Positions 31,016 to 41,935 of a stretch of DNA of 64,000 nt are shown here, in pieces. The stretch's first letter is position 1. Each line of letters begins with the position of its first letter. Under the pieces are notes generated by a model. The model ran no database searches, was not told where the DNA came from, and saw nothing but the letters and a program-made list of their open reading frames with translations. The position numbers were made by a program, and so were the translations under genes. The DNA lies in assembly GCF_047496725.1 (NCBI RefSeq), contig NC_132978.1, positions 6,625,501 through 6,689,500 of the forward strand, given 5' to 3'. The stretch comes from Anoplolepis gracilipes. Its lineage: Eukaryota; Arthropoda; Insecta; Hymenoptera; Formicidae.

Positions 31016-33104
31016 GTATTAATCTACATAATATTATGTACAATCTACATTATATATATATACATATATATATTTTTTTTAATTCAAATAATGCATACAT
31101 TTATATCATATCTATGTTATAATTATTATTATGACATATATAATTATAACATAAAGTTCTTTTAAACTTGTATAATTATAATGTAATGCGTGTAATGCAT
31201 CAGCAAGAAGATGTTCCTTTCAGACACAGCCTTTGCAAAAGAATTTTCTTAAAAACTGGTAAAGTAACGTTATATCGATGAGATATTAAATTTTATACTT
31301 GAGTAAAATATATCTAAAAGATTTAAATTAAAAATATTCTCGAGAGAATATTCTGCGCTTGCTATTTTTCATAATGTTTTTGTCTAAATTTAATGAAAGG
31401 ATACTTTCTTTTCTCGAGCTTTTTCTCGATGAATAAAACGGTTGAAAATAAATTTAGTAAACTCCTAAGATATAATAATTGTTATCTTACTTTTATTATT
31501 CTGATAATTATTCCTAACAAGAAACATATATTAAATTAAAAATATTTTAAAATTTTTAAATAAAAGTAAATAAAAATAGTAAAAATATTCTGCTTGCAAT
31601 TCTAATTAAGTGCAACATAAATTTTCAATCTTTCAATAATATTAATAATATGTTATTATAGGAATAAATTAAGAACATAAATTTATCTTCTAATTCATGA
31701 ATAATACAATGTTATTTGCTGCAGTTGCAATTTCGTGTTTGTAATCGCGTGCCGTATTCTTCCCAGCTCGTGTAATCCTGTAATTCAATCAATAATCTAA
31801 CAACGGGGTAGAATGAAGTGCAAATCAGAGACATCGTAGCTTGTTTCACCATTAAATAAAATTAGATCAGTCACATCTGTCTCAAAAGATTTAATCGCGC
31901 GATTATTACTTGCCGCGAAAATCGATGACTATGATATCGAAATGCCGCGCTAGCTAACTTTGTTGCTCATTAATATCAAAGTTCTAAACAACTTTTATGT
32001 CATCGCCGCCTGATTATCGCCGACTGTCCAAAAGGTCGACATGCCGATCAATCTATATTTTTTGTAATTATGAGGGTTTATTAATACTTTTAATAAAACA
32101 TATAATACTGTTCTTACAATTAATATAATAATTTTCTTTTCTTGTAGAAGTTTGGGCTCAATTAGCTTTCGCGTAATCAATTAGTGATTCAACTATAACA
32201 ATCTTGCTTTTATCGATCTTTTGAATGAGTGATATATACAGTAATCAAATCAATTAACTCTTTCTCATACAATTTTTTAAAACCTGTTTGATTTAGAAAT
32301 CGCAAGTTTATCTTTCAATGTTTTTTTCCTCTTTTATAGAAGATAAATATAAAAATTTTTTTTATAATAAATTAAAATTTTTTATGATCAATTGGAATAA
32401 ATATCATATATTTTTATTTACAAAAATATTATATTTTTTATTTTAAAAAATATTTCTCATTTTCTTTCAATTTTTATATAAAAATAGTATTTCTATTTTA
32501 AAAAGTTTAAAAATATAATGAATTTAAAATTTTATATAAAATTGTACCTCAGGATATACAAATATGTACAAAAAAAATTTTTTTTTCTATGATTTTTAAA
32601 ATTGACTCAAAGTTTACCACATGGCACCCGCCGAGGGTTAAAACAACAGATTTATTAATATATCCATCTATAAACCTCTATAAATCCGTTCTTTTAAAAT
32701 AAAAATTTTTTGTCTCACTCACCGATACTGATGCGCAACAGCAGAGTTTTCGATATAGAAGCTACGTTGCCTGTAACATACAAATATAATATTAAATAAT
32801 AATAATAATAATAAATCCAAATAACAGAGCTTAAAATAATTAATATTCAAGAAATTATTATTTTACTGACTGAATTTTATTTTAAATGCGTACAATAATA
32901 AGCAGATATATGTATAAATGTGAAATAATTTTATAAATTCTAATAAAACTATCTTTTAAATAAGAACTTTTATAAGATTTATTTCAAAGTCTTTCTCTCT
33001 GAGTGTGTTAATTTATACAAATAATAAATCGAATTAATTGGTATTCGCGATTTATAATAATTAATATATATAAAAATATATAAAATATTTATAAATAAGC
33101 AAGT
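31016..33104. other. AT-rich spacer with only weak exon candidates
   Basis: Mostly AT-rich spacer. The only structured signals are two short minus-strand exon candidates (31,690-31,777 and 32,723-32,770) described under the putative small gene. Confidence 0.5.
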
Positions 33105-35903
33105 AAGAAAGAGGCAATAGGAGCGAGGAGATGTGAATATAAAATTATAAGTTTTTTATATATATATGATGTGTCGCAATTGTATTGACATTAAGTACAT
33201 TAGTAACATTCTATAGAATGACGGAAATTATAATAAAGATTTGAACGTTTCGATTCATGTTTTGAATCCTCTTCAGCATAATATATAAATTAAATAAATG
33301 AATTATAAATAAAAACGAAATTAATGAGAAAACATCGCATAATAAAGGCGTAAGACATGTGTGAACATAAAATCCGTGATCGTATTCGCATGATTAAAAG
33401 GATCACTGTCTCAGAACCGCTGTACATATTTATCGCATGTTAGCTGTATAAATTACATATATATAAAATAAAACGATCGAACTTGTTCGGCTCTTTTATT
33501 GTACGGCTTGCATAATAATCCCGCGAGGCAATTCTCCGAGGTTTCCAGACCGAGAGAGGTATGCAGTTAGATTGAGGGGTTAAGTCTGTATTAGTAAAAT
33601 GAGTATAATAAATACCTGTTTGTAATAAAGTAATTTACCGTTAGTTTGTGTATAATGGTGGTGACTCAGAAAAAGCTTACAGGATATGCATTCCGTGTGT
33701 TGTTGAATCTATGGTATATATATCGCGACAACTGATGTTTAACGTGTGGTTATGCCGATGGTACAGATGGTAATGAGCTCAAGGGCGAAAAATACATTTA
33801 AGATGGAAAGAGTTAGATAGGTGACATTAGATCTTAGGCAGTTTGTTTATTATATCATCGTAAATAGCTGGCAAACATTCTATATCTGTTTGTAGATTTA
33901 TGCTATTTATTTGTCGTTTAATGTATAACATTTCAGATATCAGTCTTTTTGTGTAATAGGGCTCGTTGTCTAGTATTTGTGCATTGTCCCAATCAAAGTC
34001 ATGATTGTATGTTAGGCGGTGGTCAGTGATCACTGATTTGTTGTTATTGGGCTTCATTATGTTGGTCTTATGTTCTTTTATCCTAGTATTCAGCTTTCTG
34101 CCCGTTTAACCAACATAAGAAGCGTCGCAATTTAGACAATTAATTTTGTATTCCACGTTTTCATGGGACTAGGGATAGGATCTTTGTGTGTCTTAATAAA
34201 TTTGTTGTTTTTGTTTATACTATAGCAGGCTAATCTGATGTAAAAAAAAATGTTTTAAACATTGAAATCAATGTTCAAAGAAATGACCGAAAAGGCCCGA
34301 AAGCGAGATCCCCTAAATAAATAATGGATAAAAACAGCCGCATAATCCCAGGAGATAACCAAATGAAGAATCTCCAAATTTCCTAAGAGGCCGTACAGAG
34401 CCCACCAATCAGCAACAATCAAAAATAAGGATGAGAAGGATCTCACCCAACGACAGCTTTTTACACGTCAAAATCTCAAAAATACTACCGCCCAAATTGT
34501 TAAAACGCCCTCAAGATTTAATATAAAAAGGGAAAACTCGCGCATTACGAACATTCCAAAAATTAAAATCAGTCAATAGTACAGCATCAGATTCATTCGG
34601 CATAGATTTTTCGGTCGTTCGTTGACTCAAGCAATTCGTTTTACACTGCGGGAGTTCCGATTACGTCTTAAAACCTATTAGAGTCAGTGCTCAACAAAGA
34701 CCACCCGCCGAGTAAGACCACAACTGGAGCCACAACTACACCAGCAGCTAAAACGCAACCAATCTGCCTAAGTAGTAAGTTTAATTTCCTTCTCTTTTGT
34801 TTTTTTTCTCTCATCGTCTCCTTTCTCCTTTATTCAACTCTATTCTTTTACTAAGTATGCTTAAAATCGCGCCGACCTGCCGATTCTCGCGAGCCAACCG
34901 AGACCATAGATCGGACGACACGACCGTGTGCGAAATCGCGCCGTAACACATATTACATTTTCGTAAATCTTTATTATTTTTTTTTTCTTATTATAAACTA
35001 TTGTACAAATACCAACCAGAATAAAATCTTTAGACTCGCACTCGTTCCCCTTCTTTTCTGGTTGATGACCTCCGTACTTTTGTAACATCCGCGATCCACA
35101 CACACAAACACACACACTCATACAAATAATTTTAAGGCGGATTTGATAATATCAATAAAGTTATATGTATAATAGTAGGGATCAATTGAATAAATGTTAA
35201 TTTAAAAATTAAATGATCAGTAAACTTATTTAACTCCCTCACTCCCTCCACGCGAAAGATCAGACAAAGTCCCGTCCCGCGTAAAAGAGATTCGATTCTC
35301 TTACCAAAAAGGGATCACCGAGAGAGAGCGTTCGCATAACAGAGTAATAACGACACCCGTTGTTTACCTGTTTGCTAACCTGCAGCTCGCTCGACCGAGT
35401 CACTCGTCGATAAGACTTTTGACATCGGAACAGTTCCTGTTACGCCCTTCCTCTGACCCATCTTTTCTACGGGCCTGGACGTAACAATATAAATAAAAAA
35501 TTTTAATTGTAGTAGCGTCAAAAATGATTAATATTTTAAAAAATTATGGGCACTGAATTTTATATTTGATGCATATAATAATAAGCAGATTAATAAAATA
35601 ATTGTATAAAATTAAAAAAAAACTTTACTAATAACTTTCTAATAACTCTATAAAAACCATAATCCGTATAAAAGCTGTAATCTTTTAAAAATAATAATTT
35701 TTATAAGATTATAGCTTTTATATTAAAATGTTTTTCTCTATAATTCTCTCTTGTTCGAATCATGTAAATAAAAAATAAAATTGTATGCAATTAATAAATA
35801 ATTAATATACAAATAAAAATTACCACAAGATTGCTCCACCGTTGCCCGATGCCTCTCTTAGGCCTCCTCCTCCTCTCAGATTGTCAGAATCATCAGGGTC
35901 CAT
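31690..35903 (-). CDS. Candidate small three-exon gene (weak)
   Basis: Three minus-strand pieces join in frame through consensus splice sites: 35,824-35,903 (MDPDDSDNLRGGGGLREAS..., donor TTGTG|gtaatt), 32,723-32,770 (acceptor tgttacag, donor CG|gtgagt) and 31,690-31,777 (acceptor gaattacag, to TAG). The product would be 71 residues, with a Gly-rich start and HEIATAANNIVLFMN at the end. I recognise no family. Matching phases at both junctions, an upstream CpG-rich stretch (36.0-36.8 kb), and the start codon context argue for it. Small size and intervening transposons argue against. The middle exon is open in two frames, so the agreement may be chance. Confidence 0.22.
33246..33276 (-). ncRNA. 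Hammerhead-like motif in PLE tail (copy C)
   Basis: Identical on the minus strand to 4,494-4,524 of copy B: CTGAAGA, stem GATTC/GAATC, GAAACG. The same extra G between core and stem is present. Confidence 0.5.
33827..34057 (-). pseudogene. Penelope-like GIY-YIG C-terminal fragment (copy C)
   Basis: A 76-codon frame (MKPNNNKSVITDHRLTYNHD, DNEPYYTKRLISEMLYIKRQ, DIECLPAIYDDIINKLPK) that gives the native end of the family's protein. It lacks RT and most of the nuclease. Confidence 0.8.
34251..34800 (+). mobile_element. LTR-like fragment with a TATA box
   Basis: Starts TGTTTTAAACATTGAAATC, has AATATAAAAAGGG at about 34,521-34,533, and TCAGT initiator-like sequences about 40 nt on (AAAATCAGTCAATAG). 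The downstream part (CGTTCGTTGACTCAAGC...AGTGCTCAACA) is like the R/U5 of an LTR. No second copy or target-site duplication is visible, so an unrelated promoter cannot be excluded. A 63-codon minus frame here has no recognisable content. Confidence 0.4.
34801..35080 (+). mobile_element. Internal remnant before the LTR
   Basis: Similarity to the region beside the 6.5-kb LTR covers the last ~100 bp (for example the complement of GGTATTTGTACAATA, and CTGGTTGATGACCTCCGTAC). The start contains CGCGCCGACCTGCCGATTC, GC-rich and unassigned. Probably the 3' end of the internal region of the same family. Confidence 0.4.
35081..35486 (+). mobile_element. LTR of the Gypsy-like family (plus orientation)
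   Basis: A 406-bp block TGTAACATCC...GGCCTGGACGTAACA. Same family as 6,538-6,984 (minus), matching in the ends, the CA-repeat close to the start, a central AT-rich part and the CGTCCCGCG block. No coding. A solo or 3' LTR. Confidence 0.6.
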
Positions 35904-37874
35904 TATTTTACACGCGCAATACTTTAAACGGCACTCCCATCCGCACTTTTACGCATGCGATATTTTGGACGATACTCTCAAATTTTGATACGAACGAAAA
36001 CGATCCCTTTTCATCATACTTCGAATCAACAAGTGACGCATTCAACGATCAAACTTCGAGCAAGAATTAGTCCGAAGCGGAAGAAGACAAAATCGATCGA
36101 GGAAATTGAATCGCGAATGGGGGTCGTTCGACTTTTGTCTGTGCATCTCAGACCGACTCAAACTCGTTAGGCACGATTTTGGATAAGCATCTATTATATA
36201 GACAGTCCACATACGTCATAAGACTGGTAGACAGTGCAAGAAAAGGAACTTATGAACGACGATTCAATGTCTTTATTTCTTACTGAGTGAGCAACGCTAG
36301 AAGACATACTATTTAGTTGGCATAAGAAATACGATTCTCAAAAATAATCATGAAATCAGAACGAGTCCAACGCGAAAATGTAACCGCGAAAACACGACCG
36401 CGAAGACGCGAAAATACAACTACGATAATGAGACGAATGTAAATAATAACGCGCTATGTCATCAAGGCCGAATACTATAATATTATTTTACATATTTCGG
36501 AATCATTTGCTACGTATTTTAACGCATTAAGATTTATCTAGTATAATAAATTATCTAGTATAATATTATCGTAACGAGAAAGAGAGAATGTGTCATTACA
36601 TTCGACTTTGAGGTGACCGAGCGCGAGTCTGTGACGCACGAGTCGGAGTGGGAGCACGTGCGTACGCGCTATCACTACGCTTGCCGAAATCGGAATGAAC
36701 GAATAATGAATGAACGACTGCTCACTGCTCACGCGCTAATGTCCCTTCCACCTCTTACTCACGCAACGGAGCGATAACAAGGAGAAGGAAGATGTCCTCT
36801 CTCACCTCGCGTCAAAACAGTAACAAAAGCGTGATACTACGTGATAAAACTTGACGTATTAAAATATATATGTACATAAAGTGATTCTAAAATACGTAAA
36901 ATTTTTTAACTAATATGATTCAATACATTCGACATATTTAACGCGAATATGAAATATAATGCGTAAGCAAAGTACTTTAATCAAAGTAACCTTATGATTT
37001 GCTGTGTATGAATTGTACAATGATTTTATTTCCTCTTCTTTATATTCATTATAATGAACTTACATTGTAACAAAAATTATGTCAATGGTGTTAATAATTA
37101 TTTGTGAAAAATAGAATTCTTCTATTTAATTTGTTCGGTTAAAAGTTAAAATATAACATTGCCACTCTTTTGGCATCGGAATCTTGATCTAATCATTGAA
37201 TCAGTAAACCTCCATATTGAATGAGACGATAACGCGATTATTTTAAGGATTATAAAGTTTATTTTATCCTGTTTTGAAATCTCCTCTTTGTTGCAAAATC
37301 TTACTCGATGCATGAAAGAAGCGTAAACTATATAATAATAATATGTTTCGGAGTTTTATTTTTTTGTATATACAGGGAGATCTATTGAGCCATCATCTCT
37401 AGTTAATCAAGTGTACACGTACTCAATCTCACATGCGGATCTTCAGAATCGATTTTTCTTAAAAACTTATTGTTAGTTTTATGAAAAAATTTTGTTCTAT
37501 TTTGTTTCCACTTATATTTGCACAAGTAATTATTTCCATTTTGCTTTTCTTTTCTTAAACATTGTTATACGTGTGGTGAGATCCATTGTATATATAATAA
37601 CTTTTAAATATCTCTTCTAAGAAATATGTATATGTAACATTGCATTTATAAAATATATTTAATAATATATGTATGTGTATGTGATACATTTAAAAATATT
37701 TTAAAAAATAAATTTCATTATCTGCATAAATTTTATACTCTCAAACAAATACATTTAACAATTATCATTTATTTTTCTTTCTCCTTTTGTCTACTTTTTA
37801 CGAAAATAATATTCTTTATGTGCGCGTATATATAATAATATTCTTTATGCATAATATAATTCTAATAATTTTGT

Positions 37875-37922
<48 letters not shown>

Positions 37923-38843
37923 ATTTTAATAATTTCTATAATAGTACCTATATTATTATCCAAAATATGTATAAAAATGAAAAAAAAGTTACGCGTAGCT
38001 AAAATAATGTAATGAAATATTTTTATATGTATATAATATGAAAATAAATCTATATTTTTCTATACTTTTCGGATATACAATTATGATTATGGATCTAGCA
38101 CAAACCAATCGGTTGTTTTATCATGACATAAAAAGTAGATTTAGTTATGTAGTTCCACCGGCTCTAAAAGGGATCCATTTATCGCTACTATACTGCAAAA
38201 CCATCGTATGAAAAACGGCAGCATATCTCCTCTGACTTCTCTCTCGTATTAAGAAATTTAGAAGAACAAATAAAATCAGAATAAAAATGTAAATGTTAAA
38301 AATATTATCGTAAAAAATTGACAGTATTATCTACATTTACATTATATCATACTAATGTTCTTTTTGTGATGATTGTAATTTCCTTAAAACAATTAGATTT
38401 TAATGAGAATTTTTATTCTTTTATAGCCAACAAAATTAATTTATATAAATCAAATTTATAAAAAAATTTGGCTTTAAAAATATTTATAAAAAAAAATCAT
38501 GAGATATAGCAAGACAAAAAATTTATTATAAAAATCTAGAATTACAAATGTTTTAATATTATATAAATCACACATTCTATATTACAAATATATAATTTAT
38601 TATATATTTATAGTAAATTTTACTATATACACATATTATTATTTCTTATTAATATATATATGTTTATATTTTATTATGTTTAAATTCTGAAGACATTCAT
38701 TTGACAAATAAAGCAAGTTGCATATATAAAACTCTTTACATTAAATTTGATAAAAAAATAATACATTTTATATAAAAAAATTATGTAATTATTATCTAAT
38801 TTATATATTTTATAGTTTTCCAATTATCATGTTTATTAAAATT
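35487..38843. other. Spacer with a CpG-rich stretch at 36.0-36.8 kb
   Basis: Sequence from 36,000 to 36,830 is richer in G+C and CpG than its surroundings (GTGACGCACGAGTCGGAGTG, GGAGCACGTGCGTACGCGC), which in insects often marks a promoter or 5' exon. It could belong to the weak minus-strand gene candidate. The remainder (36.83-38.84 kb) is AT-rich with a (TA)n run at about 37,876-37,918 and no gene seen. Confidence 0.4.
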
Positions 38844-38920
38844 TTAATCATCTTCATCTTCAACTGTTTTTAAACTACCAAATACTTGTGATGATATAGT
38901 TCGTTTTTCAATTGGTATGT
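38844..38920 (-). pseudogene. SYF1: SYF1 terminal exon
   Basis: After an acceptor (tattttcag, minus) the exon reads (G)AC ATA CCA: DIPIEKRTISSQVFGSLKTV EDEDD and TAA. VFGSL followed by an acidic end is how SYF1/XAB2 proteins finish. Phase matches the donor of the exon at 46,463 (GAAG|gtaaat), so a 7.5-kb intron containing the LINE/TIR unit separated them. Confidence 0.85.
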
Positions 38921-39374
38921 CTGAAAATAAATAAATATTATTAAAAAATGATATAGCGTGTGTATCTGTACACGTGCGCGTATGTGTATAATATATAAAA
39001 TCATTTATTTTCATCATATGAAATTTCGATGACAGATTCACGTTTAAAAGTTTAGAATTGATTTCTTTCTTAACAAAAATTGTCGACGTAACAGCTTTTC
39101 AAAGTCATTAAAGTAAGTGTAATTAAACTTTAAAAGATAACAATCTCATTCTCTTCAATTATTTAAATTTAAACTTTTAATTATAATAAAAAAATAATTT
39201 TAATTATAAAAGCATTTAAGACAAATATTTAAAAAAATATTTGCAAATGATAAATTTTCCTGATACATTTATGAAAAATATAAAAATTTAATACGATGAA
39301 AACTCAGCCTTGTATATATCTGACTAATGTTGACAAAAAAAAAAAAAAAAAAAACAGAAAGGAAAAAGCCTGTA
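38921..39374. other. SYF1 last intron, left part
   Basis: AT-rich intron with a run of about 20 A (39,336-39,355) just before the inverted repeat of the LINE-bearing unit. No gene. Confidence 0.6.
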
Positions 39375-39376
39375 TA

Positions 39377-39574
39377 CAGGGTGTCCCATAATTCGCGAAC
39401 CACCCGTTACGTGCAAGTAGAGTAAGTTAAACTGAGTAAAAAAATTATCTACCATTTTGCAATTTTCGCAATAGTTAATGAGATATTAATTATAAGAGAT
39501 CAGCCAATCGGCGCCCGGCAGGAGCGCGCGGCACAAAGAAGCCTCCCATTGTTACTTGATACTAAGCGCGCCGA
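39377..39574 (+). repeat. Left terminal inverted repeat of the LINE-bearing unit
   Basis: Runs CAGGGTGTCCCATAATTCGC ... GAGATCAGCCAATCGGCGC ... TTGTTACTTGATACTAAGCG CGCCGA. Differences from the right repeat are scattered single bases and one or two indels. Confidence 0.9.
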
Positions 39575-39933
39575 CGAAGCGGTGGGAGGAACGCTCTGCA
39601 TTGACAACCTGAAGTCACACACATATCGGCGCGCCTGATTCGAGTTTCGGCCATCGAACGGTGTAGACGCTTTGTGAGAATTGCTCCGCGTGAGACTGTA
39701 CTTCCTGCTGAACACAACTCGATTATCTACCTGAAGTGCAACCAAACTAAGATCTGAGCAGCATCGCCTTCCTGGTTGCCGCGTTGTTCTCGCCTCCTGA
39801 GTGGGCTGAAATCTATAATTCGTGAAGAACACGTGCCGAACATTTATTCACGTGGCATTTTCTCTTGGTCGGCCATCTTTCCTTCTCCAAGGATCCTTCG
39901 TGCTGTTTGAAATTTTCTTGCCTCTTGTAAGTT

Positions 39934-41932
39934 ATGTCTATCTATGACCCGGGAGGAACTATTTCCTCTCTCGATGACCTCCATCCTTCAAAACAAAAAA
40001 ATATTGACTGCCCGAAAGGGATACCCGACGAAACTCTTTTAGATCATATTGCATCATCCATCCTTCCCCTTTCCCCTGCTCCTAATGACAACGACAATAA
40101 CATGGATTGTGTTATAGTTTCGCCAACGGAGCGTGATCCTCCTGCATTGCTGGACGCTTCCCTAAATACGGGTAACAAGGACATAGATTCTTCTCGAAGT
40201 ATAACACCCGGAACTCCCGGTTGTGAATCGGACTCCGCCGAAGAATCCCAAAAAAAGCGAAAGAGGGTGAGGGGCCCTGCCGATTCCCCCCCCCCCCGTC
40301 CCAACCTGTAAGTGACTTTGCAAAGACTCCCACTAACCATGGACTTAACATTTTTCAATCGGGTGAGTCACATTCACATTCCTCATCTAGTAATAAATAT
40401 ACAAATAACCTCTCTTATGACCTTAATTCTCAAGGTCCCTATGATATTTCTATTCAATCGGCGGATTCTAAAACAATTGATCCTCTGACTATTGGCCGTA
40501 TTCTCTCTCCTTTGTACAAAAATAATATCGTCGAAATTTTAAAATCTAGTTTTTCTACTATTCAAATAAGATTTAGTAACGCTAGGACAGCTAACAACTG
40601 CTTAATGAATCCTATTCTAAAAGTCAAAAACTACAAAGTCTTTATTCCATTCTTTAGGGTCGTAAGGAGGGGCATAATCAAGGGTGTTCCCCTTGACGTG
40701 CCGGAGGAGGAACTCGTGAGGAGTTTAGATTCCCCTTTTCGAGTACTGGAGGCCAAAAGACTTGGCAGACGAACAAGGCGAGTGGAGTCCTCGCAGCCCC
40801 CCGAGGTGGAATCTTCTTCTTCCTCTTCCGATAGATCTCCTTCCAAAACCATACTGTTCACCTTTAAGGGTCAACAGGTTCCAGAATTTATTCTTTTATA
40901 TAAAGTAAGGTATGTGGTACAACCTTTTATAAATAGGACCTCCCTTTGCTTTTCTTGTTTTCGCTATGGTCATTTAAAAGCCCACTGTAAGGGGTATCCT
41001 CGCTGTCCCCTCTGTGGAGAAAGTGTACATAAGGACGGTCTCTCTTTTTGCCCGAAATATTCAGACCCTCCATCTTGTATTAATTGCAAGGGTTCCCATA
41101 AAGTCTCCAGTGTAGAGTGTAAAATATATATTCAACAAAAAAAAATTAGGGAAATTGCTGCTATCAATAACATTTCTCTCCTGGAGGCAAGGAATGTTTA
41201 TCTTAATAACATCCTCCCAGCAACTCTCTTTACAATCTTAAGGACTCTCCCTCCCTAAACCTTTCAGTTCCCCCTGCTCCCTTTCCCATAATGTCTAACT
41301 CTCGTTGCTCCCCTCCTTCTCCTACCCCTCGCTCATCCAAATCCTACTCTCAAGTTTTATCCTCAACCTCTTCCCTTCCCTCTTCTTCTTCTATTCCTTC
41401 TTTCTCTTTTCCCTCTTCTTCCGTCCCTGCTCCCTCTACTTCCTCTCTCCCAATACAAAACAAAGTGATTTCTATAAAAGATCATAATAACAATAACAAC
41501 TTCGACATAGACAAGCAAAATACAGCACATAAATACGACTTTCAAAATAATTCTAAAGACAAACACCAAACCAAAAACAAATACAACTTTTCCTTTCCTC
41601 GCTTCTCTTCACAAATTCCTCCCCTCTCCCAACCTTCTCGTCCTCTCCCCTCCCTTTTTGTCTTCCCTAACGGAAGATCCCCCAACCTCCTGGATAACCA
41701 AACCGGGCTCATCTCTGAATCTCAACCTCCTTCCCCCTTTTCTTCTCCGGGTTTCGATTCCCGGAATCCTAATTCTTTTGCTAATCAAATATTCGAAATA
41801 CTGGACATACTGATGAACAAACTGGCTCCATTTTTGAAACTGTTAGGCATTTATGATGAGTCGGCGCAGCTGCTGAGTTCTTTTGTCCAATCCTTCTCAG
41901 CCGCTGCCGCGGCCTCTCCCCAAGCCCGATAA
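39934..41932 (+). pseudogene. LINE ORF1 (gag-like, CCHC knuckles), frameshifted
   Basis: Starts MSIYDPGGTISSLDDLHP. The frame is lost in a run of 12 C at 40,286-40,297 (after DSPPP) and resumes one frame over as NHGLNIFQSGESHSHSS..., then through 40,512-41,258. Three Zn knuckles near the end of this block are typical of I/Jockey-group LINE ORF1: CFSCFRYGHLKAHC (CX2CX4HX4C), CPLCGESVHKDGLSFC and CINCKGSHKVSSVEC. A second frame break near 41,220 leads to a Ser/Pro-rich tail (41,291-41,932) ending FSAAAAASPQAR. ORF2 starts 3 nt after the TAA (TAAGTCATG), suggesting reinitiation-type coupling in the ancestor. Role: RNA-binding chaperone of the retrotransposition particle (family knowledge). Confidence 0.85.
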
Positions 41933-41935
41933 GTC

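Larger units (their letters stand above)
33105..34241 (-). mobile_element. Penelope-like element, copy C (5'-truncated fragment)
   Basis: Minus-strand copy of the same family: similarity to copy B runs from its GIY-YIG region through the 3' flank, starting at 34,241 (truncation inside codons for DVDIRLAYY) and ending near 33,105 (GCTCCTATTGCCTCTTT). It includes the hammerhead-like motif at 33,246-33,276 (minus). At the C-terminus (33,827-34,057) it keeps the correct frame past the point where B is shifted, reading YIKRQINSINLQTDIECLPA. There are small deletions elsewhere (for example TACCACGTTAG in B is shortened here). Confidence 0.9.

Noticed and set aside
34861..35121. 86-codon minus frame near the LTR
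   Set aside because: Reads across the LTR start and CA repeat; no domain.
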